Shown in pieces: positions 55,801 to 63,500 of a stretch of 64,000 nucleotides of DNA (the first letter of the stretch is position 1; each line of letters begins with the position of its first letter). The DNA lies in assembly GCF_022549695.1 (NCBI RefSeq), contig NZ_JAKZGS010000002.1:144484-208483 (forward strand). Direction: 5' to 3'. The translations under genes and the position numbers were made by a program. A model generated the notes under the pieces. It worked only from the letters and a program-made list of their open reading frames with translations, searched no databases and was not told the origin of the DNA. This DNA is from Belliella calami. Its GTDB lineage: Bacteria > Bacteroidota > Bacteroidia > Cytophagales > Cyclobacteriaceae.

Positions 55801-55880
55801 TCGAGAGAGCAGGAGGAAACATATTCGTCGAATCTGAAGAAGGTATGGGCTGCACGTTCAAATTCACCATAAAAAAGTAA
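52806..55880 (+). CDS. Multi-PAS/GAF sensor histidine kinase
   Basis: Soluble sensor kinase of 1024 aa. ATG 52806 (MEDNSLIKKIFYSS) is preferred to the TTG at 52749, which lies inside the kinase remnant. Domains in order: PAS 1-140, PAS 145-265 (SPQSYKLLGFHPEEW), PAS 280-395 (MDRSLDIICTIDEDG), GAF 400-555, PAS 560-680 (LSPDLLCIAGFDGYFKKIN), PAS 690-800, HisKA with His815 in ASHDLQEPLRM, HATPase 915-1020 with VFQNIISNAIKYQ and GTGIGLAICKKI. Kinase core closely resembles that of the gene at 50217, so they are probably paralogues by duplication. Four receiver genes follow. Confidence 0.9.
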   Translation: MEDNSLIKKIFYSSPLPSLLILANDPIFTLIEANEAYYRISNSNPSDLIGKGLFEAFPQNPNEDSSPLNKLLKAIKIVIDTKKSFKAPIQKYDIPVRGTDQFEVRYWDPLFTPIFDENDEVSHILHTTENVSSAVEVEKALFDSNKKLNELITSIDGIFWEAKLSPLMFTYVSPQSYKLLGFHPEEWKVEGFWESRIHPFDQEFTINYCSNQVQKGLNHIFEYRFVAKDGNIVWLNDIVSVITENGKPILLRGIMTDITAKKKAELERDKNRTKLENIMDRSLDIICTIDEDGLFREMSAATMKIWSYPPEELEGKPILDFIFGEDRASTKNALESIRNGNSMTNLENRFVKKNGSILPLIWSIKWDSRDKTFYCIAKDGTEKKKAERNNELRMAINAIFSEELALEKIIQKSLGLFLKYSNLDYAEAWLQSMDSNNIILTAYEGPKHINPIKEIRAYHDESGLMVELSKSSSPIFIQDLKDHKNIVRNDFIVNNDIRTALIYPITFDGKFIAGILLASVERDVNFDEIPILESDFLVKLGTMIRRKRAEHELNLFFDLSPDLLCIAGFDGYFKKINRSFPKTLGFTEDEILQRKFYDFNHADDQKATEDIVNILESGESISYFENRYLTKSGKYIWLAWTSTPLLEEKLIFAIGKDITEKKLQEEAIRISNKKVSDTLESIQDGFYAMDNHSIITYWNSQAEVLLGRKRDEVLGKKIWEMFPEATNLKFYPKFSNAKETKKPIRFEEFFLPLNSWFEITAFPSEDGLTVHFRDITDRKAAEIQMLELNNILAKNAKELAESNAELEQFAFIASHDLQEPLRMVTSFLNQLENKYSDVLDDKGLQYLHYATDGAVRMRQIILDLLEFSRIGKVDHLLENVDLNDLMLEIDHMNYEIIKETKTELTWDNLPVVKFEKGPLTQVFQNIISNAIKYQNHGNTPKVHISYEQSVTHWTISIEDNGIGIAPEYQNKVFEIFKRLHRKEEYSGTGIGLAICKKIIERAGGNIFVESEEGMGCTFKFTIKK

Positions 55881-56104
55881 ATAAAAGCACCTAATTACAC
55901 CATTCTACTGATCTAAATAACAAACAATAAAAGTTTGATTTTCATATAGTTATATTAAAAAAGTAAAATAGATGATTTTGGCCATAATCTACAAAAGAAT
56001 AAAATCAGTTTAACCAAGTAGTTAATTAAACTTTTTTGTATATTACAGATGCCCATAATTATCACCAAAAAGCTATCTAAGACCTTGCTTACTTTATTTA
56101 CAAC

Positions 56105-56539
56105 ATGGAAAATGTTCACATATTACTAGTAGAGGATAATGACGGTGACATTGTGCTCACACTCGAAGCATTGGAGGAAGCAAAAATGAAAAATTCAGTC
56201 AGTATCGTTAAAAACGGAGAAAAAGCAATTCAATACATTGAGAAAGAAAGTGAATTTGTAGATGTCACTTATCCCGACCTTGTTATTTTGGATGTTAACT
56301 TACCTCGGTTAAATGGACATGAAGTCTTGAAGTATTTGAAAAGTTCAGAAAAACACAAAAACTTACCTGTTATCATGTTGACAACTTCCTCTTCTTCATT
56401 TGACAATAATGAATCCACCAAAAATTTAGTAAATTGTTTTATTACCAAACCCATTACCGCAGAAGATTTTATTCGGGTAGTAACCAAAATTGACGATTTT
56501 TGGATCTCCGTAATAAACAAAAAACACCTTAATGACTGA
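56105..56539 (+). CDS. Single-domain response regulator (Rcp1-like)
   Basis: Stand-alone receiver of 144 aa without output domain. Acidic pocket VEDNDGD near residues 10-15, phosphorylated Asp63 in LVILDVNLP, Thr in MLTTSSSS and Lys in CFITKPI. The long alpha-4 region and the extra C-terminal helix (DDFWISVINKKH) resemble Rcp1-type regulators paired with PAS/GAF kinases. It lies 225 bp after the kinase stop and 71 bp before the next receiver gene. Confidence 0.9.
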   Translation: MENVHILLVEDNDGDIVLTLEALEEAKMKNSVSIVKNGEKAIQYIEKESEFVDVTYPDLVILDVNLPRLNGHEVLKYLKSSEKHKNLPVIMLTTSSSSFDNNESTKNLVNCFITKPITAEDFIRVVTKIDDFWISVINKKHLND

Positions 56540-56610
56540 GAGAAAAAAATGAGGTTAAAAAAAACAATTTTGATACAAGAATATTTATCTCTTAAATTAC
56601 TTATTCAAGT

Positions 56611-57045
56611 ATGAAAAAAATTCAAATCTTGCTGGTCGAAGATAATGAAGGGGATATTTTGCTTATCAAAGAAGCGCTCGACGATGGCAAAATCCTTCAT
56701 GAATTAAATGTCGTCAAAGATGGGCATGAGGCAATTTTGTATTTGAATAAAGAACAGAAATATGCAAGTAGCGCTAATAATCCAGATATCATTTTGTTGG
56801 ATATAAATCTTCCCAAGAAAAATGGTCACGAAGTCTTAAAACATATCAAAAAAACTGAAAAACTAAAGCATATTCCTGTAGTAATGTTGACGACTTCCTC
56901 CACTCCAAAAGATGTTTTGGATGCATATAAAGAACATGCAAACTGTTATATTTCAAAGCCTCTAGGAGGCATGGAGTTTCTCAAAGTCATTTCACAGATA
57001 GAAGACTTTTGGTTTTCCCTGGTAAAGCTCCCATCAAACAAATAG
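56611..57045 (+). CDS. Single-domain response regulator (Rcp1-like), second copy
   Basis: Stand-alone receiver of 144 aa, paralogue of the gene at 56105. Pocket VEDNEGD, phosphorylated Asp64 in IILLDINLP, Thr in MLTTSSTP and Lys in CYISKPLGG. Same C-terminal IEDFWFSLVKLP helix. The gene ends 6 bp before the receiver-PAS-DHp gene, so this and the next two genes are an operon. Confidence 0.9.
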   Translation: MKKIQILLVEDNEGDILLIKEALDDGKILHELNVVKDGHEAILYLNKEQKYASSANNPDIILLDINLPKKNGHEVLKHIKKTEKLKHIPVVMLTTSSTPKDVLDAYKEHANCYISKPLGGMEFLKVISQIEDFWFSLVKLPSNK

Positions 57046-57051
57046 CCATTT

Positions 57052-58059
57052 ATGACTGAAAGTATAAAAAAGGTACTTATTATTGAGGACAATATGGGAG
57101 ACTTTGTGCTTATCTCTGATTACTTAGAAGAGGTATTTAGCAAACTTTTGATTGACCAAGTCAAGACATACAAAGAGTTTCTCAAAAAAAATCCTACAGA
57201 ATATGATGTGATACTGCTAGACCTTAGCTTACCTGATAAAGATGGTGAAAACTTAGTCAATGAGGTACTTATGTATTCAGAAAATGTGCCAGTGATAGTC
57301 TTGACGGGATATTCAGATAAAGGATTTGCGATAAAATCCATAAGCTTAGGTACAGCAGATTATTTGTTGAAGGATGAAATGAAACCTGACATTCTCCAAA
57401 AAAGCATCATTTATGCCATAGAAAGGAAGAAGGTCTTCAACCAATTGGAAGATTCTGAAAAACGCTACAGAGAACTATTCCATTTGAGTCCACTTCCAAT
57501 GTATGTAATTGATAAAAATTCCTATAAGTTTTTGGATGTAAACAGAACAGCCATTTCACATTATGGCTATACCAAAGATGAATTTTTGGATATGACTGTT
57601 TTTGATATTCGTCCAGAGTCTGAAAAACAAAGAGCAATGGATATAATTTCTGGTGATGGTGAAGGTTCGGAAATGAAAAACCCGGGTACATTCAAACACA
57701 CCAAGAAGAATGGTGAAATGATCGATGTGGAAATAAGCTATAACGAGATTGACTTCAAAGGGAGAAAAGCCCTCCTAGTATTGGCAAATGATGTAACTCT
57801 AAAATACCAATATATCGATGCTATCGAAACACAAAACACCAAACTTAAGGAAATTGCATGGATTCAGTCACATGTGGTCCGTGCGCCATTGGCAAGGTTG
57901 ATGGGATTAGTTAACATTATTAGTTTGGAAGGAGAGGATCCTGAACTGAGTAAAGTGGAAATTCTACAGCATATTGTAAATTCTACCCAAGAATTGGATA
58001 AAATCATCAGAAATATCACCAACAAAACAGAGCAAATAAATATTGACGAAATACAATGA
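57052..58059 (+). CDS. Receiver-PAS-DHp protein without kinase domain
   Basis: 335-aa protein. Receiver domain 1-120: pocket IEDNMGD, phosphorylated Asp57 in VILLDLSLP, Thr in VLTGYSD and Lys in LLKDEM. PAS domain 140-255 (RELFHLSPLPMYVIDKNSY). C-terminal 260-335 is a helical hairpin with IQSHVVRAPLARLMGLVNI, a variant H-box placing His274 at the phospho-accepting position. No ATP-binding domain follows; the gene ends in the 4-bp ATGA overlap with the next gene. It may be a phosphotransfer or dimerisation module that passes phosphate between the receivers, or a kinase truncated in evolution. Confidence 0.8.
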   Translation: MTESIKKVLIIEDNMGDFVLISDYLEEVFSKLLIDQVKTYKEFLKKNPTEYDVILLDLSLPDKDGENLVNEVLMYSENVPVIVLTGYSDKGFAIKSISLGTADYLLKDEMKPDILQKSIIYAIERKKVFNQLEDSEKRYRELFHLSPLPMYVIDKNSYKFLDVNRTAISHYGYTKDEFLDMTVFDIRPESEKQRAMDIISGDGEGSEMKNPGTFKHTKKNGEMIDVEISYNEIDFKGRKALLVLANDVTLKYQYIDAIETQNTKLKEIAWIQSHVVRAPLARLMGLVNIISLEGEDPELSKVEILQHIVNSTQELDKIIRNITNKTEQINIDEIQ

Positions 58060-58463
58060 AATATGAAATTCTAATTGTTGATGATGAAAAAATTATTATC
58101 AAACTTGTGAAGCATCTTGTAATCAAAAGTGAACTTCACCAAGATCCAAAAGGGTTTCTTGGTGGAATTGAAGCGCTAAACTACTTGAGCGAGTTAGAGG
58201 ATACTAGCATCACCCAAATCATCTTATTAGATATCAACATGCCCGATTTTGATGGATGGGATTTTTTGGATTTGTTGGAAAAAACCCAAATCAGAATCCC
58301 TTATCATGTGATCATCATCACTTCATCCATCAATAAATCTGACAAGCAAAAGGCCAATCTGTACAAGTGCGTTTCGGGATATCTCGAAAAACCTGTAAGC
58401 ATGGAAAACATGGAGGAAATCAAAAATTTAAGCAGACTTTCAAATTTCTTTGAACCACAATAA
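58056..58463 (+). CDS. Single-domain response regulator, third stand-alone receiver
   Basis: 135-aa receiver. Pocket VDDEK near residue 9, phosphorylated Asp59 in IILLDINMP, Ser/Thr in IITSSINKSD and Lys in YLEKPVSM. It overlaps the preceding gene by 4 bp (ATGA), so translation is coupled. Sequence differs from the two Rcp1-like receivers and is closer to general CheY-like receivers. A short hairpin-bearing gap separates it from the convergent next gene. Confidence 0.88.
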   Translation: MKYEILIVDDEKIIIKLVKHLVIKSELHQDPKGFLGGIEALNYLSELEDTSITQIILLDINMPDFDGWDFLDLLEKTQIRIPYHVIIITSSINKSDKQKANLYKCVSGYLEKPVSMENMEEIKNLSRLSNFFEPQ

Positions 58464-58640
58464 AGATGTGAATAGTTGGTCTTTATTCAACCACTCTTGA
58501 ATTGAAATAAGCCTCCGCTTCTGAATTTATGTAAATTTTTCCTATTCTTTTTCTTAACCCTTATTCTTGACACTCTTTCTCATCCTAAGATCACTTGGGA
58601 CTTTTTTGTCACATCTTGATCTTTTTTCATACTTTATGTG

Positions 58641-58675
58641 AAGACCTTCGAGGTTTTTAAAACCTCAAAGGTCTT
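58641..58675. repeat. Long hairpin between convergent genes
   Basis: AAGACCTTCGAGGTTTT (58641-58657) is nearly the reverse complement of AAAACCTCAAAGGTCTT (58659-58675), with one mismatch and a very short loop. It lies between the convergent stops at 58463 and 58723. There is no T-run beyond a few bases. It may act as a 3'-end structure or be a small dispersed repeat. Confidence 0.6.
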
Positions 58676-58722
58676 TACAGTTACTCAATTGTAGGTTATC
58701 GTCGCTAGCTTCTACCTTCTCT

Positions 58723-60366
58723 TTACTTCCTTAGCAGATTTAACATTCCCTTTCTAGTCTCTCCTGTTTCCTTCACTTCCACAGTCCAGTAATAGGTACC
58801 TGTCGGCAGTTCCATATCATTTAAAGTCCCATCCCATCTTACATCAGGGTTTTGGGTATAGAATAGGCGCTTTCCACTTCTTTCGAAAACTTGTATTACT
58901 ACCCCAGAGTAGAATCTCAATTCTTGGACACCCCAAGTATCATTGATTCCGTCATCATTTGGTGTAAAGCTGTTTGAAATTTCAATTTGGCTTACGGAAA
59001 TTCTATTTCTTATTATTGTAAATTCCTTTTCAATAAGATTTCCATCTCGATCTTGAACTTTTACCAAAATTCGAAAGCTTGTCTTTCCATCAGCCCTAGA
59101 TTCAGAACTCCAAACCAAGACACCATCCCTGATTTCAAAATATACATTGTCATAAGCCAAATCAGAAAGTTTAATCTCGTGTTGATCATCTACTGGATCA
59201 ATGATCGTAAAACTACCAACAACAACCTCAACCCCACTCTTATCTCCATCAAAAATATTATTAGACAAAAGGATATCTTCAGGACTTGGCTTGGATAATA
59301 CTTCAACCTGAATATTTGATTGTATTTGATACGCATCAAAAAGTCCTGGAGATAATTCAATACTTCCCAAAACTTCATAAACACCTCTTTTGAAAATATC
59401 TAATTTTGATTTATCCCAATTGACATCCAATCCTACAATCTTTCCTGATCCCAATACTGCCACCAAAGAATCCGGCAATAAGGAATCAATGCCCTGATAT
59501 CCCCAAGGAATCTGAAGATCTGAAATATTCATAAACATAATCGGTGAGCGATCTCCAATGTAATCGGCAACTCCATCCTGATCAGAATCCAAATAACTAA
59601 TTGGGTCTAGTGGATTTGTATTTTGAATTGTTTCGATATAATCAGGAACCTTATCACCATCTGTATCCAAATAATCAGCAGCGTCTTTTGGATCAGTTCC
59701 TTCTCTTATTTCAATAATGTCAGGAACCCCATCATCATCAGAATCCAACCTGTTGGTAGCTACTGTGAATACTGAAGATTTCGAACCTTTAAGGCTATAG
59801 CTTTTAAGGAAAACAGTTGTATCTTGGATTTTCTGATCATATTCCATCATCCAATCTACCCCATCTCTTCTCATCAGTGATTTAAGTTTGAAATCCGAAG
59901 GTTCTGATTCTTTAGTCCACGACAGTTGTAAATCAACTTTTTCATCACCTTCTTTCGAATTCAATGAACCCACTTTCCAAAAAAACGGCAATGCTTCTGC
60001 TTCATTCAAATCTTCCATTCCTATCGAAAAAGCTCCGGATTCAGAACGGTTAAATATTATAATATCTGCTTTGCTTCCAATACCAACTTGTATAATAACT
60101 TTTTCACCATTTTTTAAAACTCTGGTCTTTAGCAATGCCTCCGGACTAAGCAATTGAATAAAATCAGACTGAGTCAACTTGACTCTTTCAGCTTGGACAA
60201 TTTGACTGTTGTCCTTGAGTTTTACGTCAGGAGCAGAAAAAATCACCGCATCTCCCATCAAACTAAGCTTTGCATCCCTGACCAAAGTTAGGTTCTGCGA
60301 CAAAGCCTCTTCAGTGAAAAAGAAGGAAATGAAAATTCCTAAGAATATTTTGGAGTATATTTTCAT
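58723..60366 (-). CDS. T9SS-exported protein with gliding-motility-type C-terminal domain
   Basis: Cell-surface or secreted protein of 547 aa. Signal peptide to about residue 24 (EEALSQ). Calcium-binding thrombospondin type 3-like repeats at about 205-275 (DSDDDGVPDIIEIREGTDP, DTDGDKVPDYIE, DSDQDGVADYIG). The last ~85 residues form the gliding-motility-associated C-terminal domain: SNSFTPNDDGINDTW, VFERSGKRLFYT, WDGTLNDMELPTGTYYWTVE, a type B T9SS sorting signal. The middle part (about 290-450) looks like beta-sandwich adhesion domains but is not recognised. Transport by a type IX secretion system is inferred from the CTD. Confidence 0.88.
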   Translation of the reverse strand: MKIYSKIFLGIFISFFFTEEALSQNLTLVRDAKLSLMGDAVIFSAPDVKLKDNSQIVQAERVKLTQSDFIQLLSPEALLKTRVLKNGEKVIIQVGIGSKADIIIFNRSESGAFSIGMEDLNEAEALPFFWKVGSLNSKEGDEKVDLQLSWTKESEPSDFKLKSLMRRDGVDWMMEYDQKIQDTTVFLKSYSLKGSKSSVFTVATNRLDSDDDGVPDIIEIREGTDPKDAADYLDTDGDKVPDYIETIQNTNPLDPISYLDSDQDGVADYIGDRSPIMFMNISDLQIPWGYQGIDSLLPDSLVAVLGSGKIVGLDVNWDKSKLDIFKRGVYEVLGSIELSPGLFDAYQIQSNIQVEVLSKPSPEDILLSNNIFDGDKSGVEVVVGSFTIIDPVDDQHEIKLSDLAYDNVYFEIRDGVLVWSSESRADGKTSFRILVKVQDRDGNLIEKEFTIIRNRISVSQIEISNSFTPNDDGINDTWGVQELRFYSGVVIQVFERSGKRLFYTQNPDVRWDGTLNDMELPTGTYYWTVEVKETGETRKGMLNLLRK

Positions 60367-60585
60367 GTTCTATAAGCGTTTTCCAGATTTATTATATTCA
60401 AGAACTTATGAATAGTGATTTTTTAAAAATTTAAATTTTATCAAACTTATAGAAAACCACAGAATTGCGTGTTCTTAAGCTTTAATGAAATCAAGTTCAT
60501 ATTACTATCAAATAACATTAGAATTTAATTTTAAAGATTTTCAAAAGATTAAGTAGTTTGTTCAGTCATCAAAAAGAATTGATTT

Positions 60586-63500
60586 TTAGAAGCCTCCTAC
60601 TCTTGTTACCCTCCAATATGTCCCATCAAAAACAAGAGTAGTATTTTGATTTGAATCAATATTTATTCCTCCACTTGCTACAAATTTTTGAATTCCAGTA
60701 TTGTTGGCACTATTAAAATTCAACAAGGATAGCCCTGTACAGCAATTTGAAGTTTGATTATTGACGGAATAAATATGTATTATTTGCCCAATCACACCTC
60801 CTTGTAATCCATAAATAGTAGTCCATGTTGAATTTGGTTTAACGAATATAATAGAGGCATTTGAAACGTTATAGTTATTCAATTCAGACCATTCAATTGT
60901 AACTGTTTTTAAAACTGTAATATTAGATGTTTGTGTAGGAGTAGTCCAAGAAGTTACTCCAGTACCATTAGTTGTTAAAACCTGTCCATTCAGTCCATCT
61001 GTATTAGGTAGCGTAATGGCACCTGTAGTAATTTTACCAGAAGTTTTAACATCTGTGATTGAAGTATTTCCGAGTTGGATTGTATTGCTTTCAGAAACTT
61101 TCGCATTAAAACCGATAGCTGTTGCATTAGTCATCGAACTGCTAGGTGCATTCTGATCCGTTTTTGCACCTAAAAACGTGTTCGAACTTCCTGTATTTCG
61201 CATTCCAGCTTCATATCCCAAACCTGTTACTTCATTTATAGAATTCCCTAATAACAATGAGCTTCTTCCCACAGCAGTATTATCAGAGCCATTATTTGAA
61301 GATAATGAAGCTGCACCAATAGCTATGTTATTGGCTCCATTGTCATTGGTTGACAATGTTGATGCACCAATTCCAATATTATAATTGGCCGAGGTATTAT
61401 TCGATAAGGCATTATTTCCTATTGCAATTAAAAATTGACCAGTAGTATTATTAACTAGGGTGTTTTCTCCCATAGTTATATTTTGACCATTTATTTGACC
61501 ATTCCCTTTACCAATTGTTAAACCATTTACATTAATATCACTACTGAATGTTTTTGCTCCTACAACTGTTTGATCACTTATCAAATCCATAAAATCATTG
61601 CTTGTAGCAGAAGCAGGAGTTAGCCAAGTCACTAAACCAGCACCATCTGTTGATAATACTTGACCTGATATACCATCTGAATTTGGGAGTGTAATTGTCC
61701 CTGTGGTAAGTTGGCCTGACGTTATGATATTTTGAGTCCCAAAGTTTGGATTGATTTTGACTCCTGCAATTTCGGCAGATGCACTTATATCAATATTGGT
61801 AATTGTTCCATCTAAAATCTTTGCAGTAGTAATCGAAGCATCAGCAAGCTTGGCGGTTGTCACTGCATTTTCGGCGATATCAGCAGTCAGGATAGTTTCA
61901 TCCAAAATCATGTCACTGTTCACTTTGTTTACTCCAATGGCACTTACTCCTAAACTATTAAGAGTTATATCTCCCGATATTGCAACTTCTTTTGCTTCAT
62001 TTGATGAATTTCCAAGGTAAATTCTTCCCTCTTCAAGAGTGTTGATTGTACTTATTGCCTCTGCGTTTGCCATAGCCTGAAAATCGAGCTTTTCATCAGC
62101 ATCCTTTAAAGAAATTGCAGTACTTAGGTAGTTTGTTGTCTCTTTCGCAACGTAAGTACCATCAGACTCCAACCCTGCACCAACTTGGGTTGTATTCAGC
62201 TCTGATTGTACATTTCCAGTAATTGTATTCAAAGTGGCAACTTTCCCATCTACAAATGTCTTCACAGCTTTCTCAGTCGGAAACTTGGTATCTGTTTCAT
62301 CAGCAAGTGTGACATCAGACGACTTGTTTGAACTATCTTCTTTCAAGGCAATGTTTGTGGCATTGGCTTGAATGTCAGTGGTGTTTGCCGAAACTGCCGT
62401 ATTCAAAGTCGCAATATCTCCTGCATTTGCAGATATCGCTGTTTTGTTTTGGCCAACTTCCGTATTCAAATCACTGATGTCTTCGCTATTTGCTGTGATC
62501 TTATCTGTGTTGGCTTGAATGTCTGTTGTGTTGGCCGAAACTGCCGTATTCAAAGTCGCAATATCTCCTGCATTTACAGATATCGCTGTTTTGTTTTGTG
62601 CAACTTCCGTATTCAAATCACTGATCTCTTCGCTATTTGCTGTGATCTTATCTGTATTGGATTGAATGTCAGTGGTGTTTGCCGAAACTGCCGTATTCAA
62701 AGTCGCAATATCTCCTGCATTTGCAGATATTGCTGTTTTGTTTTGCCCAACTTCCGTATTCAAATCACTGATGTCTTCGCTATTTGCTGTGATCTTATTT
62801 GCGTTGGATTGAATGTCAGTGGTGTTTGCCGAAACTGTAGTATTCAAAGTCGAAATATCTCCTGCATTTACAGATATCGCTGTTTTGTTTTGGCCAACTT
62901 CCGTATTCAAATCACTGATGTCTTCGCTATTTGCTGTGATCTTATCTATGTTGGCTTGAATGTCTGTTGTGTTTGCCGAAACTGCCGTATTCAAAGTCGA
63001 AATATCTCCTGCATTTGCAGAAATCGCTGTTTTGTTTTGGCCAACTTCCGTATTCAAATCACTGATGTCTTCGCTATTTGCTGTGATCTTATTTGCGTTG
63101 GTTTGAATGTCTGTTGTGTTCGCCGAAACTGCCGTATTCAAAGTCGCGATATCTCCTGCATTTGCAGATATCGCTGTTTTGTTTTGTGCAACTTCTGTAT
63201 TCAAATCACTGATGTCTTCGCTATTTGCTGTGATTTTATCTGTGTTGGCTTGAATGTCAGTGGTGTTTGCCGAAACTGTAGTATTCAAAGTCGCAATATC
63301 TCCTGCATTTGCAGATATCGCTGTTTTGTTTTGCCCAACTTCCGTATTCAAATCACTGATATCTTCGCTATTTGCTGTGATCTTATCTATGTTGGCTTGA
63401 ATGTCAGTGGTGTTTGCCGAAACTACCGTATTCAAAGTCGCAATATCTCCTGCATTTGCAGATATCGCTGTTTTGTTTTGGCCAACTTCCGTATTCAAAT

